A stretch of DNA of 64,000 nt from Bradyrhizobium sp. NAS80.1. Its GTDB lineage: Bacteria; Pseudomonadota; Alphaproteobacteria; Rhizobiales; Xanthobacteraceae. The DNA lies in assembly GCF_001908205.1 (NCBI RefSeq), contig NZ_LGHL01000106.1, positions 1 through 64,000 of the forward strand, written 5' to 3'. Below the pieces are notes generated by a model. The model did no database searches and was not told the origin of the DNA. It saw only the letters and a list, made by a program, of their open reading frames with translations. Shown piece after piece: positions 44,999 to 55,554 of the stretch (its first letter is position 1; every line of letters starts with the position of its first letter). The translations under genes and the position numbers were made by a program.

Positions 44999-45649
44999 GT
45001 GACGAACAAATCGGATCGATCGGGATCCTGCGCACTTGCAGGATTCGCCCTTGCGGCCGCAATCGCATGCACGATGCCGCCGGCCTCGGCCCACGAAGCG
45101 AACAAGCGCATGGCTGACGCCAATGCGCTTGTCTCGACCGACACCGCATCCCGACCGGCGCCACAATCGACCCGGCGCCCCGTCGCTCGCGCGGAGAAAG
45201 GTCCCTACTATGTCGACTTCCGCGCCCGGACGGCCGCGAGTTGGGGCCATGCCTTCGTCTGGTACGGCAAGACCAGCGAGCGCGCCGTCGAGGTCGCAGG
45301 CCTGACGCCCGCCGGCGACACCTGGGCCTACGTGCTCGGCCACCTGACCTGGGTGCCATCTGAGACCGGCGCGAGCTACGGCGATCTCGATCCGGAATAC
45401 CTGACCGCCAGCTATCGCGTCTATCTGAACGAGGCCGACGCCAAACGCGTGTTCGCCTATATCAAGAAATTGCAGGCGAGCTCGCCGGTCTGGAACGCCG
45501 AGACCACCAACTGCACCGGCTTCATCGGCGACATCGCCGAGTTCATGGGATTGCAGGTCCCCTACCGCTGGCAGCGTCCGGAAAACTTCGTCAACAGGCT
45601 GAAGGAAATGAACGGCGGCCGCCAGATGGTGCGGCTGTCGGCGGAGTAG
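44999..45649 (+). CDS. Secreted hypothetical protein with GHAF and NC motifs
   Basis: This 216-residue protein begins (GTG at 44999) with a signal peptide (ALAGFALAAAIACTMPPASA). The mature domain has YYVDFRARTAASWGHAFVWY and TTNCTGFIGDIAEFMGLQVP. A His in GHAF and a Cys in TTNC, spaced as in papain-like or permuted NlpC/P60-like folds, suggest a cysteine-dependent enzyme, but I cannot assign a family. It follows the small secreted protein by 59 bases on the same strand. Confidence 0.7.
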   Translation: MTNKSDRSGSCALAGFALAAAIACTMPPASAHEANKRMADANALVSTDTASRPAPQSTRRPVARAEKGPYYVDFRARTAASWGHAFVWYGKTSERAVEVAGLTPAGDTWAYVLGHLTWVPSETGASYGDLDPEYLTASYRVYLNEADAKRVFAYIKKLQASSPVWNAETTNCTGFIGDIAEFMGLQVPYRWQRPENFVNRLKEMNGGRQMVRLSAE

Positions 45650-45674
45650 CCCGCCAGGCTGAGTCACACCACGC

Positions 45675-45731
45675 CGTCATTGCGAGCCAACGGGTCCGCG
45701 CGAAGCGCAGCCCCGTTGGCTCGCAATGACG
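45675..45731. repeat. Perfect 20-bp inverted repeat in a 567-bp gap
   Basis: CGTCATTGCGAGCCAACGGG pairs exactly with its reverse complement across a 17-base loop. This is a common rhizobial intergenic hairpin. The rest of the gap (45732-46216) holds degenerate repeats, including GTCGGGCAAAACACC near 45789 and a CCGGACGCAGCGCAGCG-type element near 45930-46040, and no gene I can support. Confidence 0.75.
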
Positions 45732-46216
45732 ATGTTGAAGCAACGGCGCACAATACGTCGGCAAAGTTCGGGGCGGCACCTTGCCCGTCGGGCAAAACAC
45801 CCCGCACAAATTCCCTACCTCGCGATGCGACGGAGCAAAGCTCGGGCGGAACAAGCCGCGAGACGGCGAAGGCGTGCCTGCGATTTGAAAGTTGGGTCGA
45901 GATGGATCAACAGATGGTCGTCCGTGCCCCGGACGCAGCGCAGCGTCCCTTCGACGGTGCGCTGCAGAGCCGGGGCCCATCTTTCAGAGCGTTCGTGGAG
46001 CATGGGTCCCGTTGCAGCGCGTCCGGGACACGAGAGTGAGTGGCGCCGTCCCATACTCATCGCGCACCCCAATTATCCGCCCGACGGAATCCCCTCGTCC
46101 CCCGCATGACGCCCTGCCCGCACCGCACGCCGGCGCAATAGACTTTTGCCGACCCGGGCGGCATCCTCCCGCCATCAACCGACAACAGAGCGCCACGCAG
46201 GCGGGGGAAACCAAAT

Positions 46217-47212
46217 ATGTTGCAGACACGATTCACGAAACTCGTCGGCGTCCAGCACCCGATCGTTCAGGGCGGCATGCAGTGGGTTGGCCGCGCCGAG
46301 CTCGTTGCCGCCGTTGCCAATGCGGGCGCGCTCGGCTTCATCACGGCGTTGACCCAGCCGACGCCGGAGGACCTGACCAAGGAGATCGCGCGCTGCCGCG
46401 ACCTCACCGACAAGCCATTCGGCGTCAACCTCACCATCCTGCCAGCGATCAAGCCGCCGCCTTATGCCGAATATCGCGCCGCTATCATCGAGAGCGGCAT
46501 CACGGTGGTCGAGACCGCCGGCAACAAGCCACAGGAACATGTCGACGAGTTCAAAAAGCACGGCGTCAAGGTCGTGCACAAATGCACCAGCGTCCGCCAC
46601 GCGCTCTCGGCCGAGCGCATGGGTGTCGACGCCATCTCGATCGACGGGTTTGAATGCGCCGGCCACCCCGGAGAGGACGACACGCCCGGCCTGATCCTGA
46701 TCCCGGCCGCCGCCAACAAGATCAAGATCCCGATGATCGCCTCCGGCGGCTTTGCCGACGCGCGTGGCCTCGTGGCGGCGCTGGCGCTCGGGGCCGACGG
46801 CATCAACATGGGCACCCGCTTCATGGCGACCAAGGAAAGCCCTATCCACCAGCTCATCAAGGAGAAGATCGTCGCCAATGACGAGCGCGAGACCGAGCTG
46901 ATCTTCCGCACCATGCGCAACACCTCGCGCGTCGCCAAGAACGAGATCTCGACCAAGGTCGTCGCCATGGAGAAGGAAGGCGCCAAGTTCGAGGACATCC
47001 GCGAGCTCGTCGCGGGCGCCCGCGGCAAGATGGTCTACGCGACCGGCAATTCCGACGAAGGCATCTGGTCGGCCGGCCAGGTGCAGGGCCTGATCCAGGA
47101 CATCCCGAGCTGCGCCGAACTCGTCTCCCGCATCGTGGGCGAAGCCGAAGCGATCATCAGGAGCCGGCTCGAACGCATGATCGTTCATCCGAACGCGCAA
47201 GCTGCGGAATAA
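46217..47212 (+). CDS. Nitronate monooxygenase (NMO class)
   Basis: The 331-residue FMN-binding TIM barrel starts MLQTRFTKLVGVQHPIVQGG. It contains GALGFITALTQPTPEDL, the His region DGFECAGHPGEDDTPGL and the phosphate-binding IASGGFADARGLVAALALGA. The family oxidises nitroalkanes/nitronates, though many members have other substrates. It is followed 25 bases later by a quinone-reductase-like gene, probably in the same transcript. Confidence 0.9.
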   Translation: MLQTRFTKLVGVQHPIVQGGMQWVGRAELVAAVANAGALGFITALTQPTPEDLTKEIARCRDLTDKPFGVNLTILPAIKPPPYAEYRAAIIESGITVVETAGNKPQEHVDEFKKHGVKVVHKCTSVRHALSAERMGVDAISIDGFECAGHPGEDDTPGLILIPAAANKIKIPMIASGGFADARGLVAALALGADGINMGTRFMATKESPIHQLIKEKIVANDERETELIFRTMRNTSRVAKNEISTKVVAMEKEGAKFEDIRELVAGARGKMVYATGNSDEGIWSAGQVQGLIQDIPSCAELVSRIVGEAEAIIRSRLERMIVHPNAQAAE

Positions 47213-47237
47213 TCACTTCAAGGAGCGAGAGTAATTC

Positions 47238-48206
47238 ATGAAGGCTTATGTCTATGGCCCTGACGGAGCTCGGATTTCCGACGTAGCTCAACCAAAGCCT
47301 AAAGGCACGCAGGTGCTGGTCCGCGTCCACGCCTGCGGGCTGAATCGCGCTGACACCGGCATGCGCAAGGGCCACGCCCATGGCGCGGCCGGGGGCGTCG
47401 GCACCGTGCTTGGCATGGAATGGGCCGGCGAGGTCGCCGAGCTTGGACCGGATGCCAGGGGCGTGAAGGTCGGCGACCGCATCATGGGCTCGGGCGGCGC
47501 GGCCTTCGCCGAATACACGCTCGCCGACCACGGCCGGCTTTTCCGCGCGCCCTCGAACATGAATTTCGAGGAAGCCGCCACCCTGCCCGTCGCGCTCGCG
47601 ACCATGCACAACGCCGTCGTCACGGTCGGCGGCCTGCAGCCCGGGCAAGCCGTGCTGATCCAGGGCGCGAGCTCCGGCGTCGGCCTGATGGCGATGCAGA
47701 TCGCCAAGCTCAAGGGCGCGAAGCTCGTGATCGGTTCATCGACCGATTCCTATCGCCGCGGCCGGCTGAAGGAGTACGGCGCGGACCTCGCGGTCGACTC
47801 CTCCGATCCCAAATGGGTCGACGAGGTGCTGAAGGCGACCGGCGGCGAAGGCGTCGATCTCATCGTCGACCAGGTCTCGGGCAAGGTCGCCAACCAGAAC
47901 CTCGCCGCGACGAAGATCAAGGGCCGCATCGTTAATGTCGGCCGGCTCGGCGGCACGCATGCCGACTTCAACTTCGACCTCCATGCAGCCCGCCGCATCA
48001 GCTACATCGGCGTCACCTTCCGCACCCGCACCATCGAGGAGGTCCGCGAGATCTTCGACGAAGTCCGCAAGGACCTCTGGGGCGCGGTGGAATCGCGCAA
48101 GCTGCAGCTGCCGATCGACAGGGTGTACACGTTCGACGAGATCGACCAGGCCTTCGAGCACATGGAGGCAAACAAGCATCTCGGGAAGATCGTCGTGACG
48201 GTTTGA
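47238..48206 (+). CDS. NADPH:quinone reductase-like MDR-family oxidoreductase
   Basis: The 322-residue medium-chain dehydrogenase/reductase has the N-terminal GroES-like domain (VLVRVHACGLNRADTGMRKG) and the NADPH motif VLIQGASSGVGLMAMQIAK. It lacks the zinc-binding Cys and His residues of alcohol dehydrogenases, placing it with quinone and PIG3-like enzymes. The substrate is unknown. GGAGCGAG precedes the start. It follows the nitronate monooxygenase gene. Confidence 0.9.
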   Translation: MKAYVYGPDGARISDVAQPKPKGTQVLVRVHACGLNRADTGMRKGHAHGAAGGVGTVLGMEWAGEVAELGPDARGVKVGDRIMGSGGAAFAEYTLADHGRLFRAPSNMNFEEAATLPVALATMHNAVVTVGGLQPGQAVLIQGASSGVGLMAMQIAKLKGAKLVIGSSTDSYRRGRLKEYGADLAVDSSDPKWVDEVLKATGGEGVDLIVDQVSGKVANQNLAATKIKGRIVNVGRLGGTHADFNFDLHAARRISYIGVTFRTRTIEEVREIFDEVRKDLWGAVESRKLQLPIDRVYTFDEIDQAFEHMEANKHLGKIVVTV

Positions 48207-48249
48207 GGGGTGGCAGCGGGGCGAGAGCGACACGGCACGCCTCTCTCCG

Positions 48250-48364
48250 CTCGTCATGGCTGGGCAAAAGCGCGAAGCACGTCTTCATCTAAATGTCCCG
48301 GCCATCCACGTCTTTGGCGCGGCACGAAGAACGTTGATCCCCGGGACAAGCCCGGGCATGACGG
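48250..48364. repeat. Rhizobial intergenic repeat
   Basis: The gap holds CGTCATGGCTGGGCAAAAGC at one end and GACAAGCCCGGGCATGACGG at the other, with TGTCCCGGCCATCCACGTC between. This is the common rhizobial palindromic element. It reaches to about 90 bases before the CDF transporter start. Confidence 0.7.
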
Positions 48365-48456
48365 TGAGAGGGCCGGCGTCGCTCCTGCAACTCACTAGCG
48401 ACTACACGTGCGGACTGCCGCTTGATGTTCGGCCGGGGGCTGCTAAATCCCCGGCC

Positions 48457-49830
48457 ATGACCTCTCAGCACAGCAAGACATCGGTCGCAGCGATCTCGAT
48501 CTTCGCCAGCGGCGGCATGGCGGCGGCCAAATTCGTGGTCGGCATCGCGATTGGCTCGCTCGCACTGATCTCCGAGGCCCTGCACTCCTCGATCGACCTG
48601 GTCGCGACCATCATCACCTGGGCGGTGGTGCGGGTGTCCGACAAGCCGGCGGACGACGAGCACCACTATGGCCACGGCAAGCTGGAGAGCATCTCCGCGC
48701 TCGGCGTCACCGCCCTGCTCTATGTGCTCGCCGGCGGCATCCTGGTCGAGGCCTATAGCCGGCTGCGCGAGGGAACCCCGCCGCCGACCATCTCGGCCGT
48801 GCCGTTCGTCGTGCTGGTGATCGACATCGCCGTCAATCTCTGGCGCGCCCGCGCCCTGCATCGTGCCGCGCGGGAGACGCGGAGCCAGGCACTCGCCGCC
48901 GATGCGCTCCATTTCGCCTCCGACGTCATGGGCTCCTTCGCCGTGATCGTGGGCCTGATCCTCGCCGCCCTCGGCTTCTGGTGGGGCGACGCGGCGGCCG
49001 CCGCTGCGGTGGCCGTGATGATCGCCCTGCTCGGACTGCGCATGGCCGGCTCGACCGTGCAGACGCTGGTCGACCGCGCCCCGGAAGGCGCGCAGGCAAA
49101 GGCCACGGCCGCGATCCGCAGCGTTCCCGGCGTGATCGACGTCGAGCGCCTGCGCGTGCGCATGGTCGGGGCCACCACGTTCATCGACACCATCGCCAAT
49201 GTACCGCGGACCTATCCGATCGACCGCGTCGAGGACATCAAGCGCAACGCGCAGGCGGCCGTAACCAAGGCCTTCGGCGATGCCGATCTCAGCTTCACGG
49301 CCGTCCCCGTCGCCCGCAACAACGAGACCGTGCGCGACCGCATCATGGTGATCGCCCGCAATTCGGGCCTCGCCATCCACCACGTCACGGTGCATGACCT
49401 CGGCGCCAAGCTGATCGTGGGCATAGACCTCGAGGTCGACGCCGACATGCAGCTTCACGCCGCCCACGACGTCGCCAACACGCTGGAGCGCAACATCCAG
49501 GAGGAATTCGGCGAGGACGTCGAGGTCGACGTCCATATCGAGCCCCTGCAACCGGAACTGCCGTTCGGGGTCGATGCCGCGCCGGAACGGGTGCAGGCCA
49601 TCGCCGCCGCCCTCACCGGCTATGCCGCCGGCGGCCAGATCCACGACATTCACAATGTCCGCGTCCGCAACACCGATGCCGGCGAGATCGTGAACTTCCA
49701 TTGCCGCGCTGCGCCATCGATGAGCGTGATCAAGGTGCACGAGCAGGTCGACGCGATCGAGCGCGCGCTGCGTCGCGCCTACCCGAGCGTGAAGCGCGTC
49801 ATCAGTCACGCTGAGCCGCCGCGCGCGTGA
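48457..49830 (+). CDS. Cation diffusion facilitator (CDF) metal exporter with long C-terminus
   Basis: From ATG at 48457 the protein is 457 residues. The six-helix CDF core has metal ligands in LISEALHSSIDLVATI (His43, Asp47) and ALHFASDVMGS (His152, Asp156), plus the His-rich loop DDEHHYGHGK. The His/Asp ligands in both helices are compatible with Zn/Fe/Co transport. Three ferredoxin-like dimerisation modules seem to follow (about 205-290, 295-375, 385-457) where most CDF proteins have one. It exports divalent metal from the cytoplasm. Confidence 0.9.
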   Translation: MTSQHSKTSVAAISIFASGGMAAAKFVVGIAIGSLALISEALHSSIDLVATIITWAVVRVSDKPADDEHHYGHGKLESISALGVTALLYVLAGGILVEAYSRLREGTPPPTISAVPFVVLVIDIAVNLWRARALHRAARETRSQALAADALHFASDVMGSFAVIVGLILAALGFWWGDAAAAAAVAVMIALLGLRMAGSTVQTLVDRAPEGAQAKATAAIRSVPGVIDVERLRVRMVGATTFIDTIANVPRTYPIDRVEDIKRNAQAAVTKAFGDADLSFTAVPVARNNETVRDRIMVIARNSGLAIHHVTVHDLGAKLIVGIDLEVDADMQLHAAHDVANTLERNIQEEFGEDVEVDVHIEPLQPELPFGVDAAPERVQAIAAALTGYAAGGQIHDIHNVRVRNTDAGEIVNFHCRAAPSMSVIKVHEQVDAIERALRRAYPSVKRVISHAEPPRA

Positions 49831-50055
49831 CGCAGAACGCGCGAGGAGCCACACGTTCGCGTTTCGGACTCACCGCGCAGGTCGATTTGCGGACGCACGA
49901 GACGCAAACTCTCCATTGGATAAGATTTATTTCGCGTTAACGTTTCGTTGACTCTCGACAGCCCGGGAAAACTGGATTCAAATCGGTGTGATTCGAAAGC
50001 GATGTGGGGCTGCTTTCGAAATTAGTCGCAGCAGGGTTTCCAGGGGGCAGAAGGC

Positions 50056-52383
<2,328 letters not shown>

Positions 52384-52386
52384 ACC

Positions 52387-53280
52387 CTACAATTGCAGCG
52401 TCGGCGCCACTTCCCGCGCGACATTGACCAGCGCCGCGATCAGTGGCGTCATCGGATCGCGCTGCGGGATCACCATGCCGATGCTGTAATTGACGTCAGG
52501 ATCGGTGATCGGGATCGAGCGCACCGTATCGGAAAGGCCGAGCGTCTCGGCGAGCTTGGCGGGCATCACGCTCGCCCAACGCCCCGTCTTCACATGCGTG
52601 AACAGCACGAGCAGCGAGTTCGAGGTCAGCGTCGGCGTCGCCTCCGCGCCGACCGAGCGTAACGCGCGGTCGATGATGCGGCGGTTCTGCATGTCGGGCG
52701 TCAGAAGGCACAGCGGCACCTGCCCGACCTCCTTCCATGTCACCGTCTCTCGGTCGCCGAACATTCCGTCGGGCGCGGTCAGCAGGCGGTAGCTCTCGTT
52801 GTAGAGCGGTATGGTGCGTACCTTGCCGATCGGCTCGTTCTCGATATAGGTCAGCCCCGCATCGACCTCGAGATTTTCGAGGAGTCCCAGCACCTCGGAG
52901 GAGGTGGTGGACTGAATGCGGAAGCGCACCTCGGGATGCCTTGCGCGGAACGGCGTCGTCAGCGCGGCGACCATGCCGAGCACGGTCGGGATCGCGGCAA
53001 TGCGGATCTCGCCGGAGAGCTTGTCCTTCAGAGAGTTGATCTCCTGGCGCATCGCGCGGGCATCGCCCACAATGCGGCGCGCCCAGTCGAGCGCCCGCTC
53101 GCCTTCGGGAGTGAAGCCCTGGAACCGTGACCCGCGCTGAACCAGCATCACGCCGAGAATTTCCTCGAGCTGCTTCAGCCCGGTCGACATCGTCGGTTGC
53201 GTCACGCCGCAAGCCTCCGCTGCGCGTCCGAAATGTCGCTCCTTCGCCAGCGCCAGCAGCAGTTCAAGCTTGTCGATCAA
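52387..53280 (-). CDS. LysR-family regulator, probable fds regulator
   Basis: The 297-residue protein has the LysR helix-turn-helix (LLLALAKERHFGRAAEACGV, TQPTMSTGLKQLEEILGVML) and a periplasmic-binding-like effector domain. It is divergent from fdsG across 222 bases, the usual placement for FdsR-type regulators of NAD-dependent formate dehydrogenase. The gap has CTAG-CACG-CTAG (53317-53328), a possible LysR half-site pair, and a lone TGGCAT at 53306-53311. Confidence 0.88.
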   Translation of the reverse strand: MIDKLELLLALAKERHFGRAAEACGVTQPTMSTGLKQLEEILGVMLVQRGSRFQGFTPEGERALDWARRIVGDARAMRQEINSLKDKLSGEIRIAAIPTVLGMVAALTTPFRARHPEVRFRIQSTTSSEVLGLLENLEVDAGLTYIENEPIGKVRTIPLYNESYRLLTAPDGMFGDRETVTWKEVGQVPLCLLTPDMQNRRIIDRALRSVGAEATPTLTSNSLLVLFTHVKTGRWASVMPAKLAETLGLSDTVRSIPITDPDVNYSIGMVIPQRDPMTPLIAALVNVAREVAPTLQL

Positions 53281-53502
53281 CCGGTCGTCCCCTCGGATTT
53301 TGCCTTGGCATACAAGCTAGCACGCTAGACCCTGCCCAACACGTAAAAATCGCTCGGCTACGGCGCCGATTGCGATTTCATATCGACCGATCACCTTCGC
53401 CAATCGATCAGAATCCGCAATCGCAGCATGAGACAGCTTTATTGATCTTCGAACGATTCCAAATAGTTTGCCGCGAAGGAACGCTCTGGTTGAGAACGAA
53501 AA

Positions 53503-53991
53503 ATGACAGCCGTTTACGAGCCGATTTACGAGCCTTGGGACGAGACGCGCGGCGCCGAAATCATCGCCGAACATGCCAAGCAAGAAGGCGCAACGCTCGT
53601 CATCCTGCACGCCCTTCAAGAGGCATTCGGATATGTGCCGGAGGCGGCCATTCCCATGGTCGCGCAGGCGCTGAACCTGTCGCGCGCCGAAGTCCACGGC
53701 GTGTTCACATTCTACCATGATTTCAGGCGCAAGCCCGCCGGCCGCCATGTGCTGAAGCTGTGCCGAGCCGAGGCCTGTCAGGCTGCGGGTGGCGATGCGC
53801 TGGCTGCGCGCGCGGAGGCAAGGCTTGGCGTATCGCTCGGCAACACGACCGCAGATGATCTCGTCACGCTGGAGCCAATCTACTGCCTCGGGCTGTGCGC
53901 GACTGCGCCGTCCGCGATGCTCGATGGCCGCCTCATCGGACGGCTCGACGAGAAGCGCCTCGATGCACTGGTTGCGGAGGCTCAGCGATGA
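53503..53991 (+). CDS. fdsG: NAD-dependent formate dehydrogenase gamma subunit
   Basis: The 162-residue protein is a NuoE-like [2Fe-2S] subunit. The cluster ligands are in KLCRAEACQ (C-x4-C) and YCLGLCATAPS (C-x3-C). It carries electrons inside the cytoplasmic formate dehydrogenase. It is the first gene of the fdsGBA-fdhD-fdsD operon, and its stop overlaps the fdsB start (ATGA). Confidence 0.95.
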   Translation: MTAVYEPIYEPWDETRGAEIIAEHAKQEGATLVILHALQEAFGYVPEAAIPMVAQALNLSRAEVHGVFTFYHDFRRKPAGRHVLKLCRAEACQAAGGDALAARAEARLGVSLGNTTADDLVTLEPIYCLGLCATAPSAMLDGRLIGRLDEKRLDALVAEAQR

Positions 53992-55544
53992 GCATGCGTC
54001 TCTTCGTTTCACGCGATGCAGCTGCGGTTGCCGTCGGCGCCGACGAGGTTGCATTGGCGCTCGAACAGGCTGCGGCCAAGCGTGGCGTGACGGTCGAGAT
54101 CGTCAGGACCGGCTCGCGCGGCATGTATTGGCTGGAGCCGCTGGTCGAGGTTGCAACGCCGCAGGGCCGGATCGCCTTCGGCCCGGTTACCGAGACCGAT
54201 GTGCCCTCCCTGCTCGATGCGCTCGCCAGCAACACACCGCATCTGCTGCGATTAGGAACAACTGACGAGATCCCCTGGCTCAAGCGCCAGACCCGCCTCA
54301 CCTTCGCGCGCTGCGGCGTGATCGACCCGCGCTCGCTCGAGGACTATCGCGCCCATGGCGGCTACAAGGGCCTGCAGCGCGCGCTGTCGCTCGGCTCGGA
54401 CGCGATCCTCAACGAAGTGACGGCATCCGGCCTGCGCGGCCGCGGCGGCGCGGGCTTCCCGACCGGCATCAAGTGGAAAACGGTCGCCCAGACGAAGGCC
54501 GATCGCAAGTTCATCGTCTGCAATGCCGACGAAGGGGACAGCGGTACGTTTGCTGACCGCATGATTATGGAAGGCGATCCCTTCCTCGTCATCGAGGGTA
54601 TGACGACCGCCGGCATCACCGTCGGCGCGACCAAGGGCTATATCTACATCCGCAGCGAGTATCCGCATGCCGTCCAAGCGATGAATGCCGCGATCGTGGC
54701 GGCGAAGCGCGGCAGCTATCTCGGCGACAGGATCGGCGGCTCCACATACAGCTTCGACCTCGAAGTGCGCGTCGGCGCAGGCGCCTATGTCTGCGGCGAG
54801 GAAACCTCGTTGCTAGAGAGCCTCGAAGGCCGCCGCGGCATCGTGCGAGCGAAGCCGCCGCTGCCGGCGCATCAAGGCCTGTTCGGCAAGCCGACCGTCA
54901 TCAACAACGTGCTGTCGTTCGCCGCCATCCCCTTCATTCTCGCCGAAGGCGCCAAGGCCTATGCGGATTTCGGCATGGGCCGTTCCCGTGGCACGATGCC
55001 GATCCAACTCGCCGGTAACATCCGCCATGGCGGACTGTTCGAGACGGCGTTCGGCGTGACGCTCGGCGAACTCGTCGACGACATCGGCGGCGGCACTTTG
55101 ACGGGACGTCCGGTCCGCGCGGTGCAGGTCGGCGGACCGCTCGGCGCCTACTTCCCGCGCGCGCTGTTCGACACGCCGTTCGACTACGAGGCCTTTGCCG
55201 CGCGCGACGGTCTGATCGGCCATGGCGGCATCGTCGTGTTCGACGACAGCGTCGACATGCGCAAGCAGGCGCGTTTCGCGATGGAGTTCTGCGCGATCGA
55301 GTCCTGCGGCAAGTGCACGCCCTGCCGCATCGGCTCGACCCGGGGCGTCGAGACCATCGAGAAGATCATCAACGGCGAGCGCGTGAGCGAAAACCTCGCG
55401 CTTGTCGAGGACCTCTGCAACACCATGAAATTCGGCTCACTCTGCGCACTCGGCGGCTTCACGCCCTACCCGGTGCTCAGCGCATTGAAGCATTTCCGGG
55501 AAGACTTCGTCTCGGCGCCGACCACGCTTCAGGCCGCGGAATAG
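53988..55544 (+). CDS. fdsB: NAD-dependent formate dehydrogenase beta subunit
   Basis: From ATG at 53988 the protein is 518 residues. It resembles NuoE/NuoF fused: a thioredoxin-like N-terminus (about 1-110), then the NADH/FMN site (GLRGRGGAGFPTGIKWKTV, CNADEGDSGTF, GAGAYVCGEETSLLESLEG). The C-terminal [4Fe-4S] ligands are in ESCGKCTPCRIGSTRG. It passes electrons from the clusters via FMN to NAD. Overlap with fdsG shows coupling. Confidence 0.96.
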   Translation: MSMRLFVSRDAAAVAVGADEVALALEQAAAKRGVTVEIVRTGSRGMYWLEPLVEVATPQGRIAFGPVTETDVPSLLDALASNTPHLLRLGTTDEIPWLKRQTRLTFARCGVIDPRSLEDYRAHGGYKGLQRALSLGSDAILNEVTASGLRGRGGAGFPTGIKWKTVAQTKADRKFIVCNADEGDSGTFADRMIMEGDPFLVIEGMTTAGITVGATKGYIYIRSEYPHAVQAMNAAIVAAKRGSYLGDRIGGSTYSFDLEVRVGAGAYVCGEETSLLESLEGRRGIVRAKPPLPAHQGLFGKPTVINNVLSFAAIPFILAEGAKAYADFGMGRSRGTMPIQLAGNIRHGGLFETAFGVTLGELVDDIGGGTLTGRPVRAVQVGGPLGAYFPRALFDTPFDYEAFAARDGLIGHGGIVVFDDSVDMRKQARFAMEFCAIESCGKCTPCRIGSTRGVETIEKIINGERVSENLALVEDLCNTMKFGSLCALGGFTPYPVLSALKHFREDFVSAPTTLQAAE

Positions 55545-55554
55545 GAGAACGAGA

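Noticed and set aside
48289..49854. 521-codon open frame on the minus strand
   Set aside because: It is antisense to the CDF exporter, with His/Asp-rich low-information sequence.
53306..53328. TGGCAT near CTAGC...GCTAG as a seventh oxalate-regulon operator before fds
   Set aside because: The right arm (CTAGCA) matches only four of six positions, so I treat it as chance unless binding data show otherwise.
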